From assembly GCA_028279555.1 (NCBI GenBank), contig JANQNO010000008.1:124001-188000 (forward strand): a DNA stretch of 64,000 nt, in the 5' to 3' direction. This DNA comes from Sphingorhabdus sp. (GTDB taxonomy: Bacteria > Pseudomonadota > Alphaproteobacteria > Sphingomonadales > Sphingomonadaceae). The first letter of the stretch is position 1; every line of letters begins with the position of its first letter. Shown piece by piece: positions 25,108 to 33,664 of the stretch. The position numbers and the translations under genes are program-made. The notes under the pieces were generated by a model. The model made no database searches. It was not told the origin of the DNA and saw only the letters and a program-made list of their open reading frames with translations.

Positions 25108-25884
25108 ATGGAGGGCATCGAAAAGCTACAATCTTCGGCGCTGCGGGGCGTGCCCCATGGCTTTCTGGGAAGGCGCGGCGGTGTATCGACGGGCATTCAC
25201 GCTGGGCTGAATGTCGGTCTCGGCTCGGACGATAATCCGGCAGCCATCGCCGAAAACCGAGATATCGCGCGAAACGCTATCCTCCCGGGCGCAAAGCTAT
25301 GCACGCTGTTTCAGATCCATTCAGCCGACGTTGTAACAGTGACCGGGCCATCGCACGTTTGTGATGGCGGGGACCGGCCGCGTGCCGACGCCATGGTCAC
25401 CGACAAGCCTGGATGCCTGCTCGGTATTTTGACGGCGGATTGCACCCCCATCCTCTTTGCCGACAAAGAAGCTGGCGTGGTCGGTGCAGCCCATGCGGGC
25501 TGGAAAGGCGCAATTTCCGGCGTGGGAGAAGCAACGGTTTCCGCGATGGAAAGGCTCGGCGCGGATCGCTCCCGGACTGTTGCCGCTATTGGCCCCTGCA
25601 TCGCGCAGAAAAGCTACGAAGTGGATGAGAGTTTCTTCCGGCGCTTCACCGAGGAAGATAATGACAATGAGCGTTTTTTTGCCGATGGACAACAGGGTCA
25701 CTATCAATTCGACCTTGAAGGCTATAACGCCGCACGGCTCGCAGCAGCAGGCATAACAACAGTCGAATGCCTGGGAGAAGATACCTACAGCCAAGAAGAG
25801 CGTTTTTTTAGCTACCGGCTTTCACGCCATCGCGGCGAGCCCGACTATGGCCGCCAAATCTCGATGATCGGCCTGCCCGCATGA
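25108..25884 (+). CDS. pgeF: Peptidoglycan editing factor PgeF (multicopper-polyphenol-oxidase fold)
   Basis: A 258-residue protein of the PgeF/YfiH/LACC1 family, which in E. coli hydrolyses mis-incorporated L-Ser from peptidoglycan precursors and in homologues acts on purine nucleosides. The Cys-His-His metal site is readable in TADCTPILFAD, GAAHAGWKGAISG and the upstream IHSADVVTV; GPCIAQKSYEVDESFF matches the family. The ATG at 25108 is preferred to a longer open frame. The stop overlaps the DASS transporter start by 4 bp. Confidence 0.9.
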   Translation: MEGIEKLQSSALRGVPHGFLGRRGGVSTGIHAGLNVGLGSDDNPAAIAENRDIARNAILPGAKLCTLFQIHSADVVTVTGPSHVCDGGDRPRADAMVTDKPGCLLGILTADCTPILFADKEAGVVGAAHAGWKGAISGVGEATVSAMERLGADRSRTVAAIGPCIAQKSYEVDESFFRRFTEEDNDNERFFADGQQGHYQFDLEGYNAARLAAAGITTVECLGEDTYSQEERFFSYRLSRHRGEPDYGRQISMIGLPA

Positions 25885-27317
25885 CCGCAAAATCGATCGG
25901 ACTTGTCGCTGGTGCGACTGCATTCATCGGCATGATTCTAATGGGGCCGCCAGCAGGCATGACCGAGCCGGCCTGGCAGGTTGCTGCCCTCACGATATTG
26001 ATGGCGATATGGTGGATGACCGAGGCTCTGCCTTTGACGGTGACAGCTCTCCTGCCCTTTCTTTGCCTACCCATCATGGGCATCATGGACGCGCGCGAGA
26101 CGGCATCAAACTATTATTCACCGATCCTGTTCCTGCTCCTCGGCGGGGCATTCATCGCACTCGCTATCGAAAGGGTCGGTCTGCACCGGCGCGTGGCGCT
26201 GGCGATAATCTCGGCCAGCGGAAAGAGCATGATGGGGCTGCTTCTGGCTTTCATGATTTCTGCAGCGCTTCTGTCGATGCTGATTTCAAACACATCGACC
26301 ACGCTGATCATGCTTCCCATTGCGCTTGCCGTTCTGGCAGCAGGCGGCATCGAAGAAGGCGAGACCGAGGGTTTTGCAGGTGCCCTGATAATGGGCATAG
26401 CCTTTGCTTCTTCTATTGGCGGGATCGGCACTATCGTCGGCAGCCCGACCAACGCGATCGCGGCTGGCCTCATCAACAAGCAGCTCGGGATAGATATTAC
26501 CTTCACCAGCTGGATGATTTTTGGCATTCCTGTCGTCATTCTGGGCATTCCGGCTTGCGCATTGATCTTGCGGTGGGTTCAGCGCCTGGGCGGGATTACA
26601 TTCGATGTCGCGGCTGCTCGGCAGGCGATTGGAAGCGCCGGTCCCTGGAGCAGCGGCGAAAAGAGGGTAGTGCCGGTCATCATACTGGTCATGGCAGGGT
26701 GGCTGTTCCAAAAGCAGCTGCAGCCGTTTCTGCCCGAAGGCGCGCTGACCAATGGTACTATAGCCATTGCTGCTGCATTCCTGCTCTTTATCATTCCCGA
26801 CGGCGGCATCCTTGGCGATGGGAGCAAGACCGAGAAGAAAAGGCCGCTGCTGGTCTGGAAAGAGGCCGACCGGGCACCCTGGGGCGTTATCATGATGTTT
26901 GGCGGCGGCCTTGCCCTGGCGGCCGGGATCAGCGAATCAGGCCTGGCCGCTTGGCTAGGCGAAGCGCTAGAACCTCTAACCGTCGTGCATCCCCTGATTA
27001 TTGCGACCTGCGTGGTGGCGCTGGTGATCCTGATCACCGAATTTGCCAGCAACGTCGCAACCGCCAGCGGGATTATTCCGGTGATTGCAGCGCTGGTTCT
27101 GGCCACCGGTGTCGATCCATGGCTTCTCGCCATGCCAGCCGCGATGGCCGCGAGCTGGGGCTTTATGCTGCCCAGCGGAACAGGCCCCAATGCACTCGCC
27201 TGGAGCACCGGCCATATTGCCTTGCCGCGCATGCTGAAATCGGGGCTGGCGATCGACATAGTCGGCATACCCATCATTGTCGGCGTGGCCTGGCTCGTTG
27301 CCTCCGCAGCCGGTTAG
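25881..27317 (+). CDS. DASS/SLC13-family anion:sodium symporter
   Basis: A 478-residue membrane transporter. MTEALPLTVTALLPFLCLPI near residue 50, LISNTSTTLIMLPIALAVLA with the SNT sodium/substrate motif near 135, and TEFASNVATASGIIPVIAAL with the second SNV motif near 390 define the family, which imports dicarboxylates, citrate or sulfate. Unlike the SLC13 gene at 7.1 kb it has no TrkA-C insert. It is coupled to pgeF by ATGA, though no functional link is evident. Confidence 0.9.
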   Translation: MTAKSIGLVAGATAFIGMILMGPPAGMTEPAWQVAALTILMAIWWMTEALPLTVTALLPFLCLPIMGIMDARETASNYYSPILFLLLGGAFIALAIERVGLHRRVALAIISASGKSMMGLLLAFMISAALLSMLISNTSTTLIMLPIALAVLAAGGIEEGETEGFAGALIMGIAFASSIGGIGTIVGSPTNAIAAGLINKQLGIDITFTSWMIFGIPVVILGIPACALILRWVQRLGGITFDVAAARQAIGSAGPWSSGEKRVVPVIILVMAGWLFQKQLQPFLPEGALTNGTIAIAAAFLLFIIPDGGILGDGSKTEKKRPLLVWKEADRAPWGVIMMFGGGLALAAGISESGLAAWLGEALEPLTVVHPLIIATCVVALVILITEFASNVATASGIIPVIAALVLATGVDPWLLAMPAAMAASWGFMLPSGTGPNALAWSTGHIALPRMLKSGLAIDIVGIPIIVGVAWLVASAAG

Positions 27318-27377
27318 TTGGTTTCGTTCGAAACCATATTGCCAAGCCCAAAATGACATAATATCTAGATCGCCACG

Positions 27378-27504
27378 GTGCGGGAGATACGCTTCTGCGG
27401 AGGTTAGAAGCCCCAAGGCCCGCCCGCACGTTTTTGCTCCTGCCTTCCTGGGAGCGTTTGGGTGCAGCACGCTGCGCATAAACGCTGCACCTTGCAAAGG
27501 GAGG
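27378..27504 (+). promoter_or_regulatory. Structured 5' leader of metZ, candidate riboswitch or attenuator
   Basis: The 130 nt before metZ can form four consecutive helices: GTGCGGG (27378-27384) with CCCGCAC (27423-27429), which encloses GCTTCT/AGAAGC (27391-27396 with 27406-27411); then GCTCC/GGAGC (27436-27440 with 27451-27455); then GGTGCAGC/GCTGCACC (27461-27468 with 27484-27491), extendable by TTTG/CAAA to the edge of the ribosome site AAAGGGAGG. Position ahead of a methionine gene suggests control by methionine or SAM. It does not match the SAM-II or SAH patterns I know. Confidence 0.5.
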
Positions 27505-27510
27505 TACCAA

Positions 27511-28848
27511 ATGTCCGAAGAAAAAGATTCCCCGCCGCAGTCACCGCCTTTGGGCGCTATGACCCCGCGGCGCAAACCCAAACCGCCAATCGAAGAGATC
27601 GGGGGCCGCAAGCTGAACCCGTCGACCCTGATGATGGGGCATGGGTTCGATCCCGTGCTCTCCGAAGGCTCGATCAAGCCGCCGATTTTTCTGACATCGA
27701 CCTTTGCCTTTGAAAATGCTGCGGCAGGCAAACGCCATTTTGAGGGGATTACGGGAAAGCGGCCCGGCGGCGCAGAAGGTCTCGTCTATTCGCGCTTCAA
27801 TGGTCCCAATCAGGAAATACTCGAAGACCGGCTGTCGGTCTGGGACGGAGCCGAAGACGCGCTCGTTTTTTCCAGCGGCATGACCGCTATCTGTGTTTTG
27901 ATGCTCGCCCATTGCGGTGCGGGCGATGTCATTGTCCATTCAGGGCCGCTCTATGCCGCCAGCGAAGGCTTTGTTGCCAAAGTGCTCAGCAAATTTGGTG
28001 TGACCTATATCGACTTCCCGGCCGGCGCGGCGCGCGAAGAACTCGATGATGTTATGGCCAAGGCCGCCGCAAAGGCCAAGGAGCAGGGCGGAAAGGTTGC
28101 GATGGTTTATCTTGAAAGCCCGGGCAACCCCACCAATGCACTGGTCGATGTCGAAGCCGTGCAAGCCGCGAGAGATGCGACGTTTGAGACCGACAGCCCG
28201 CCCATCGCCATCGACAATACCTTCCTTGGCCCGCTCTGGCAGCGCCCGCTGGAACATGGCGCTGATATCGTGGTTTACAGCCTGACAAAATATGTCGGCG
28301 GTCATTCCGATCTGGTCGCAGGCAGCGTTGCAGGCGCAAAAAAATGGCTCGATCCCATCCGTTCGCTGCGCAACACGATGGGCGGTATCTGCGATCCGAA
28401 CACCGCATGGATGCTGGGCCGCAGTCTGGAGACGCTCGAACTGAGGATGAACCGCGCGGGGGAGAATGCAAAGCTTGTATGCGCCTTCCTCGCCAAGCAT
28501 CCGAAGGTGGAAGGGCTGGGCTATCTCGGCATGATCGACGACCCCCGCCAGCAGGATATTTTCAATCGCCATTGTCTCGGTGCCGGTTCCACATTCTCGG
28601 TCTTTATCAAGGGCGGAGAAGCAGAATCCTTCCGCTTTCTCGACGCGCTGAAAATTGCCAAACTCGCAGTCAGCCTGGGCGGCACAGAGACATTGGCGAG
28701 TCACCCCGCGGCCATGACGCACCTGTCTGTTCCCGATGAGCGCAAGGCAGCACTTGGCATCACCGATAATCTGGTGCGCATATCGATCGGGATCGAAGAC
28801 CCGGATGATCTGATTGCCGATTTTGCGCAGGCACTGGAGGCGGTTTGA
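27511..28848 (+). CDS. metZ: Cystathionine gamma-synthase family / O-succinylhomoserine sulfhydrylase
   Basis: A 445-residue PLP enzyme of trans- or direct sulfhydrylation, making homocysteine (or cystathionine) from an activated homoserine. Family marks: GLVYSRFNGPNQEILEDRL, FSSGMTAICVLMLAHCGAGD, AIDNTFLGPLWQRPLEHGAD, the Schiff-base Lys in VVYSLTKYVGGHSDLVAG, and SLGGTETLASHPAAMTHLSV near the end. The N-terminal 40 residues are an extra Pro/Lys-rich segment. ATG 27511 has a perfect GGGAGG upstream. Whether it is MetZ or a MetB/MetY-like enzyme cannot be settled by reading alone. Confidence 0.85.
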   Translation: MSEEKDSPPQSPPLGAMTPRRKPKPPIEEIGGRKLNPSTLMMGHGFDPVLSEGSIKPPIFLTSTFAFENAAAGKRHFEGITGKRPGGAEGLVYSRFNGPNQEILEDRLSVWDGAEDALVFSSGMTAICVLMLAHCGAGDVIVHSGPLYAASEGFVAKVLSKFGVTYIDFPAGAAREELDDVMAKAAAKAKEQGGKVAMVYLESPGNPTNALVDVEAVQAARDATFETDSPPIAIDNTFLGPLWQRPLEHGADIVVYSLTKYVGGHSDLVAGSVAGAKKWLDPIRSLRNTMGGICDPNTAWMLGRSLETLELRMNRAGENAKLVCAFLAKHPKVEGLGYLGMIDDPRQQDIFNRHCLGAGSTFSVFIKGGEAESFRFLDALKIAKLAVSLGGTETLASHPAAMTHLSVPDERKAALGITDNLVRISIGIEDPDDLIADFAQALEAV

Positions 28849-28851
28849 CTG

Positions 28852-29187
28852 CTAGAGGGAATATTCAGGTTTCACGCGGAATTCATGCGGATCGGCAGGA
28901 TTGACCAGCAACTGAACTTCCGGCTGCTTTTCGTACCGGCAGCGATGTTGCCAGACACGGTCCGGCCAGTCCTCAGCCAGATAGGTTGTACCGGAAAAGA
29001 CATATTCGACGCGGTAGTAGCAGCGATGCCGTGTCTTGATGTCGGCGGGACCAGTCTCCCTGACCAGCCCGATCTGGGCCGTGACCGGTTGCCAGCTGCC
29101 CGTCGTGGCTGTGTTGTAAATGGATACCAGGCCGGCAAAGACAATGCCGAGCATCAAGGTGCCCATAATGGTCTGAACGCGGGACAT
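28852..29187 (-). CDS. DUF3592-like membrane-anchored protein
   Basis: A 111-residue protein with one N-terminal membrane helix (IMGTLMLGIVFAGLVSIY), then a beta-rich part: WQPVTAQIGLVRETGP, YYRVEYVFSGTTYLAEDW and a final VQLLVNPADPHEFRVKPEY. The 'V-x-YxF-GxxY-x-V-NP-D' order resembles DUF3592. Function is unknown. Four bases separate its end from the convergent metZ stop. GTG at 29190 is an alternative start. Confidence 0.65.
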   Translation of the reverse strand: MSRVQTIMGTLMLGIVFAGLVSIYNTATTGSWQPVTAQIGLVRETGPADIKTRHRCYYRVEYVFSGTTYLAEDWPDRVWQHRCRYEKQPEVQLLVNPADPHEFRVKPEYSL

Positions 29188-29273
29188 CACGGTAATCTAG
29201 GATGAAATTCTAAAGATTGACTTAGGTTCAGGACTCTAGGAAGGGAACTTGGGTCTGGCTCGTTGCTGGCGCG

Positions 29274-29978
29274 CTATCTCCAATCGATAATTTCCCATCC
29301 CATCGCTTTTGCCACACGGCGAAGCGGACCGTGTGGATTTGTGGCAAATGGCTTGTCGGAAAATTCCAGCAGCGGAGCATCTGACACATGGTCGGAATAG
29401 GCCCTTATGAAACAGTCTTCGCGTTTCAGCCCTTCCTTTGCCATCCAGTCCCTTACTTTGTCCAATTTGGCAATGTCATAACAGTTGTGACCATCGATTT
29501 GAGCAAGCACATGACCGCTGGCGTCGGTTGCGAGATCGGTGGCGACGACATCATCGAAATCCAGACGTTCGGCGATTGCTTCGACATAGAGCCGATAGGA
29601 AGCGGTGGCCATCACATGCCGGTAACCCGCCGATTTCTCTTCCTTCACCCGTTCACGCAATTCGCGGTAGACGTTGCGGCCAACAACCAACTTCGCATGG
29701 CTCTCAAGATACTCTGATAGCTCGCTTTTTTTGACGCGGTGACCGACAAGCAGCCTTTGCGAAAACTGCTTCAGCGGCTTTCTCTTCCAAATACCGGTCG
29801 CATACAACAGCAGTCCAAACGGCAGAATTGGTGCGAATATCAATCGCAAAGGTGCCCTTTCCCAGGCCATGTGCAGCAGGAAACGGCTATAAGTGGCGCG
29901 GCGCGTTATAGTACGATCCATATCGTAGATTGCGAGCAACGTCTTGTTTCCTTTGATCGAGCGCTTCGACATGCGCAT
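29274..29978 (-). CDS. HAD-IB family phosphatase
   Basis: A 234-residue haloacid-dehalogenase hydrolase. Motif I is AIYDMDRTIT near residue 18, motif II lies in HVMATASYRLYVEAIAERLD, and motif III with the second Asp pair is RAYSDHVSDAPLLEFSD. The helical cap with FLLHMAWERAPLRLIFAP is typical of HAD-IB proteins, which include phosphoserine phosphatase and the phosphatidylglycerophosphate phosphatase PgpC. It is divergent from the Mla lipid-transport operon across 80 bp. A lipid-phosphate substrate would fit that context but is inference. Confidence 0.83.
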   Translation of the reverse strand: MRMSKRSIKGNKTLLAIYDMDRTITRRATYSRFLLHMAWERAPLRLIFAPILPFGLLLYATGIWKRKPLKQFSQRLLVGHRVKKSELSEYLESHAKLVVGRNVYRELRERVKEEKSAGYRHVMATASYRLYVEAIAERLDFDDVVATDLATDASGHVLAQIDGHNCYDIAKLDKVRDWMAKEGLKREDCFIRAYSDHVSDAPLLEFSDKPFATNPHGPLRRVAKAMGWEIIDWR

Positions 29979-30007
29979 CAGCTTAGTCGATATCGGTCGC
30001 CCGCAAC

Positions 30008-30025
30008 AACAAGCTTCTGCTTGTT
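30008..30025. repeat. Inverted repeat between the HAD gene and the mla operon
   Basis: AACAAGC and GCTTGTT form a perfect 7-bp inverted repeat with a 4-base centre (TTCT) in the 80-bp divergent intergenic space. No T-run follows on either strand, so it is more likely a protein-binding site or 5' hairpin than a terminator. Confidence 0.45.
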
Positions 30026-30058
30026 ATTGATGCTTTTCTCCGCCAGAAATGACGCAGC

Positions 30059-31171
30059 ATGAGCGTTCAGGCCGATTTCGAATTTTCTGAAGCACCAGAT
30101 GGCAAGGCAAATCTGGTTCTTACCGGTGACTTGATCGTATCCGCGATTGGTGATCTCGACGAGCGGCTGAGAAGCCTGGATGGTCCGGTCGGCTATGTCG
30201 ATCTCTCGCAGGCCGGCCATGTCGATACGATCGGAGCCTGGATCGTCGAGCGCACGGCACGCGAGCATGACGCCACCATAGTCAACGCATCCCGCGAAGC
30301 GTCCCTCTTGCTGGAGAGAGTAAAAGAGCAAAAGACGGATGATTTGCCCGAGCGGCGGGAACTGATTCCGATCAAGCGCATTTTGTGGGAGATTGGCGAG
30401 GCGGTCGTTGTTGCTTGCAGCACAATGTTTGCTTTTTTGGGTTTCATAGGACAGGTCGTGACTGCCTTTTTCCGGGTTCTATTCAATCCTGGCAAGATCC
30501 GGCTCAACGCTGTGGTCATGCGCTTTGAAATGGTTGGCATTCGCGCGCTTGGCATTATCGGATTGATGAGCTTTCTTATCGGCATCGTAATCGCGCAGCA
30601 GGGCGCGGTTCAGCTCCGGCAATTTGGTGCCGAAGTTTTCACGATCAACCTGATTGGCCGCCTCACATTCCGCGAACTCGGCGTGTTGATGACTGCAATC
30701 ATGATCGCCGGCCGGTCCGGAAGCGCCTTTGCTGCGCAGATCGGTACCATGAAGATCACCGAAGAAATCGATGCGATGCGGACAATCGGAGTATCGCCGA
30801 TCGAAGCTCTGGTCCTGCCACGCACGCTGGCCACCATTTTATGGATGCCGCTGCTCGGCTTCTATGCCTCTATCGTCGCGGTCGTTGGTGGCGGCCTGCT
30901 CTGCTGGGTCGCGCTCGAAATTCCGCCCGCAACCTTCATTCAGCGATTGCGCGAAGTCACCCCGATCACCGATTTCTACGTGGGTTTGATCAAGGCACCC
31001 ATTTTTGGCGCCATTGTCGCCATGGCAGGCTGCTTTCAGGGGTTGCAGGTGCACAATAACGCGGAGGAGGTTGGGCAAAGGACCACAGCCGCCGTTGTTC
31101 AGGCGATTTTCCTGGTCATCGTGCTCGATGCTTTCTTTGCCGTCTTCTTTTCCAGCATTGGGTGGGATTGA
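30059..31171 (+). CDS. mlaE: Mla-type ABC transporter permease with N-terminal STAS domain
   Basis: A 370-residue inner-membrane permease of the phospholipid-trafficking Mla complex. The first 95 residues are a STAS-like domain (MSVQADFEFSEAPDGKANLV, then VGYVDLSQAGHVDTIGAWIV), a role played by separate MlaB in E. coli. Residues 110-370 are the MlaE domain with GRLTFRELGVLMTAIMIAGR and IGTMKITEEIDAMRTIGVSP. It heads a four-gene cluster with MlaF-, MlaD- and PqiC-like genes and is 3 bp from mlaF. Confidence 0.93.
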   Translation: MSVQADFEFSEAPDGKANLVLTGDLIVSAIGDLDERLRSLDGPVGYVDLSQAGHVDTIGAWIVERTAREHDATIVNASREASLLLERVKEQKTDDLPERRELIPIKRILWEIGEAVVVACSTMFAFLGFIGQVVTAFFRVLFNPGKIRLNAVVMRFEMVGIRALGIIGLMSFLIGIVIAQQGAVQLRQFGAEVFTINLIGRLTFRELGVLMTAIMIAGRSGSAFAAQIGTMKITEEIDAMRTIGVSPIEALVLPRTLATILWMPLLGFYASIVAVVGGGLLCWVALEIPPATFIQRLREVTPITDFYVGLIKAPIFGAIVAMAGCFQGLQVHNNAEEVGQRTTAAVVQAIFLVIVLDAFFAVFFSSIGWD

Positions 31172-31174
31172 GGC

Positions 31175-31948
31175 ATGAATAGCGGCAATGTCATAGAGGT
31201 TCGCGGCCTTCGCAATGCCTTTGGCGAGCAGGTTGTTCACGAGAATCTGAATATCGATGTGCGGCGCGGCGAGATACTGGGCGTGGTCGGCGGCTCGGGT
31301 ACCGGCAAATCGGTCCTGATGCGTTCGATCATCGGATTGCAACAGCCATCTGCTGGAGAAATATGCGTATTGGGTGAAAATCTGCTCGATGACGACAAAA
31401 GCGGCGATGACGAGATCCGGCGGCGCTGGGGCGTGCTGTTCCAGGGCGGAGCACTTTTTTCGACCTTGACGGTAGCCGAAAATGTGCAGGTTCCCCTGCG
31501 CGAATTTTATCCGAATTTCAGCCAGCAACTGCTCGATGAGATCGCCGTCTCCAAAATTTTGTTGAGCGGACTTCCGGCCGATGCGGCGATCAAGTTTCCT
31601 GCCGAGCTCTCAGGTGGGATGAGAAAGCGAGCCGGACTGGCTCGTGCGCTCGCGCTGGACCCGGAATTGCTTTTTCTCGACGAGCCAACGGCCGGTCTCG
31701 ATCCGATCGGTGCGGCAAAATTCGATGCGCTGACGCGCGAGCTCAAGGAAACGCTGGGGCTGACGGTATTTCTGATCACTCATGATCTCGATACGCTGCA
31801 TGCGATTTGCGACCGCGTGGCCGTCCTCGCCGATCGGCAGGTCATCGCAGTCGGAAAAATCGAAGAGCTACTGAAAAGCGATCACCCCTGGATAGACGAG
31901 TATTTTTCAGGCCCCCGGGGACGAGTCGCCCTGCAAGGGCATCAATAA
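31175..31948 (+). CDS. mlaF: Mla-type ABC transporter ATP-binding protein
   Basis: A 257-residue cytoplasmic ATPase driving phospholipid movement through MlaE. Walker A is GGSGTGKSVLM near residue 42, the signature is LSGGMRKRAGLARALAL, Walker B with catalytic Glu is ELLFLDEPTAGLDP, and the switch His lies in ITHDLDTLHAICDRV. It directly follows mlaE with a 3-bp gap. Confidence 0.95.
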   Translation: MNSGNVIEVRGLRNAFGEQVVHENLNIDVRRGEILGVVGGSGTGKSVLMRSIIGLQQPSAGEICVLGENLLDDDKSGDDEIRRRWGVLFQGGALFSTLTVAENVQVPLREFYPNFSQQLLDEIAVSKILLSGLPADAAIKFPAELSGGMRKRAGLARALALDPELLFLDEPTAGLDPIGAAKFDALTRELKETLGLTVFLITHDLDTLHAICDRVAVLADRQVIAVGKIEELLKSDHPWIDEYFSGPRGRVALQGHQ

Positions 31949-32015
31949 TGAGACAGGTCGCCGTTTCACTTTAGCGATGGACAATATGCGACGAGAGAGG
32001 GCATAACCCAAGGCA

Positions 32016-32981
32016 ATGGAAACGAAATCCAACTATATCCTGGTCGGCGTCGTCACTCTTGCGCTGCTCGCCGCGCTTGTCGGATTTACGATCTGGCTGG
32101 CGCGCTTCAACGATGGCGAGCAGACGGAATACGATATCTTTTTCCAGTCGGTAAACGGTCTCGCCAAGGGATCTGGTGTGGCCTATTCGGGCGTTCCGGT
32201 AGGACAGGTGGAAGACATCAAGGTCTGGGAAAAAGACCCGGATTTTGTGCGCGTCCGCATCAAGATCGATTCAACCACGCCGATTTTGCAGGGCACCGTG
32301 GCTACTGTCGCGGGTATAGGGTTTACCGGCGTTTCGGAAATTCAGCTCGATGGCGCAATCAAGGGCACGCCGCAAATCAAATGCCCGGAGAAGAATCCTC
32401 AGGCCTCCTGCCCGGCTGGCGCACCGGTCATCCCAACCAAGCCGGGGGCATTGGGCGAACTGCTGAACAGCGCGCCGCTGCTTTTGGAACGGTTGTCGAC
32501 GCTCACTGAAAGGCTGACCAATCTGCTTTCAGACAACAACCAGCAGTCGATCGAACAGATTCTCGACAATGCCGAGGCGCTGACGGGCAACCTCGCCGAG
32601 ACCGCACCCCAGCTTTCCGGAGCGATTGCCGAGATTCAGACAACCGCGCAAAAAATCGGCGGGACTGCGGATAGTATTTCCGTGCTTGCCGGCGATGCGA
32701 GCGGGCTGCTCGATGGCGAAGGAAAAGCCGCTTTTGCCGATCTCAATAAGACGCTGTCGAACGCCAACAAGAGCCTGGCTCAATTGGAAGCCACGCTCAA
32801 GGAAGCGCAAAATGGGGCAAAATCATTCAATGACGACACGCTTCCCGAGGTCACAGCACTAACCCGTGATTTGCGCGAAGCGTCAAAGTCGTTGCGGACA
32901 ATCACCGAACGGCTGGATCAGGAAGGTGCCACCAGCCTGCTGGGAACAGCGCCGCTACCCGACTATGAGCCGAAAAAATGA
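32016..32981 (+). CDS. mlaD: MlaD/MCE-domain substrate-binding protein
   Basis: A 321-residue protein held in the inner membrane by one helix (YILVGVVTLALLAALVGF) with a periplasmic MCE domain at about 40-125 (GLAKGSGVAYSGVPVGQVED). It should form a hexameric ring that carries phospholipid between the permease and periplasmic partners. From residue 145 a long helical region (LLERLSTLTERLTNLLS, then repeated Asn/Leu heptads) suggests a coiled-coil extension longer than E. coli MlaD and more like PqiB/YebT or Rv-type MCE proteins. It lies 67 bp after mlaF. Confidence 0.92.
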   Translation: METKSNYILVGVVTLALLAALVGFTIWLARFNDGEQTEYDIFFQSVNGLAKGSGVAYSGVPVGQVEDIKVWEKDPDFVRVRIKIDSTTPILQGTVATVAGIGFTGVSEIQLDGAIKGTPQIKCPEKNPQASCPAGAPVIPTKPGALGELLNSAPLLLERLSTLTERLTNLLSDNNQQSIEQILDNAEALTGNLAETAPQLSGAIAEIQTTAQKIGGTADSISVLAGDASGLLDGEGKAAFADLNKTLSNANKSLAQLEATLKEAQNGAKSFNDDTLPEVTALTRDLREASKSLRTITERLDQEGATSLLGTAPLPDYEPKK

Positions 32982-32994
32982 AGGGCCGGAACGG

Positions 32995-33630
32995 ATGACC
33001 AAACTGACCAAAATGGGACGGCGCGTTGGAATGTGTCTGGGTGTTTGTCTTGTCCTGGCAGGCTGCGTCAGCCTTGGGGCGAAAGCGCCGCCCGCGCTGC
33101 TTGTGCTTACAGCCGACAACCCCGTTTCCGAAGGATCCGTTCGGCGCGGCGAACGTAGTGAAGCGCTGGTGATCCTGCCACCTGAAACGCCGCGCAAGCT
33201 CGACACGCCCAGAGTCCCCGTGCAGGTCAATGCCAGCAGTATCGCCTATCTGAAAGATGGCGTCTGGGCCGACAAACCTGCCAAATTGTGGCAACAGCTA
33301 CTCGCCGAGACAATCGCAGCGCGTACCGAATTTCTCGTTCTCAACAATTTTGACGCTGGCGGCCGCGATGAATTTCAACTTTCGGGGACGCTGATAGACT
33401 TTGGCATATTCGCCGAAACCAGCGAAGCTGTGATTGTCTATGATGCCGTGAAACTGCGCGATTCCAAGCCGGTTGAAAAGCGCCGCTTCGAGATTCGCAG
33501 GCCAGTTGGCCTGATAGAAGCCGGCCCTGCAGGCCAGGCACTTAACGACGCAGCCAACACGCTCGCTGCGCAGGTTGCCGATTGGGTCAAGACCGCGCCA
33601 GCCGCCAAGGAAACTGAAGACGAAGGCTGA
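32995..33630 (+). CDS. PqiC-family ABC-transport auxiliary lipoprotein
   Basis: A 211-residue lipoprotein. The signal ends in a lipobox LAGC (residues about 20-23) and the mature part has the PqiC/YmbA-like pattern (RVPVQVNASSIAYLKDGVWA, then WQQLLAETIAARTEFLVLNN). Such proteins join MCE systems to the outer membrane. A C-terminal tail is Ala/Glu-rich. Start ATG 32995, 13 bp after mlaD; M7 (33013) is a possible shorter start. The position as last gene supports a periplasmic part in lipid transport, although no MlaA or MlaC gene is adjacent. Confidence 0.85.
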   Translation: MTKLTKMGRRVGMCLGVCLVLAGCVSLGAKAPPALLVLTADNPVSEGSVRRGERSEALVILPPETPRKLDTPRVPVQVNASSIAYLKDGVWADKPAKLWQQLLAETIAARTEFLVLNNFDAGGRDEFQLSGTLIDFGIFAETSEAVIVYDAVKLRDSKPVEKRRFEIRRPVGLIEAGPAGQALNDAANTLAAQVADWVKTAPAAKETEDEG

Positions 33631-33664
33631 CGGCATCCAGCGCGGCGTGGCGCTGCCCGGGCCC

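Noticed and set aside
26009-27361. 450-codon plus-strand frame inside the DASS transporter
   Set aside because: Its translation is Arg/His/Cys-rich without domain features, and the overlapping frame encodes a clear DASS transporter; it is open only because of GC-rich codon use.
27378-27504. SAM-II (SAM-alpha) or SAH riboswitch upstream of metZ
   Set aside because: I looked for the conserved SAM-II core (GTGATTTG with a downstream GCTAAA-like segment) and for the SAH pattern; neither is present, so only an unclassified structured leader is reported.
30008-30025. Terminator for the HAD gene or mla operon
   Set aside because: The hairpin lies upstream of both divergent starts and has no T-run, so it is listed only as an inverted repeat.
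30841-31528. Minus-strand 229-codon frame across mlaE and mlaF
   Set aside because: It crosses two clear plus-strand genes and their junction, with His/Gln-rich shadow composition.
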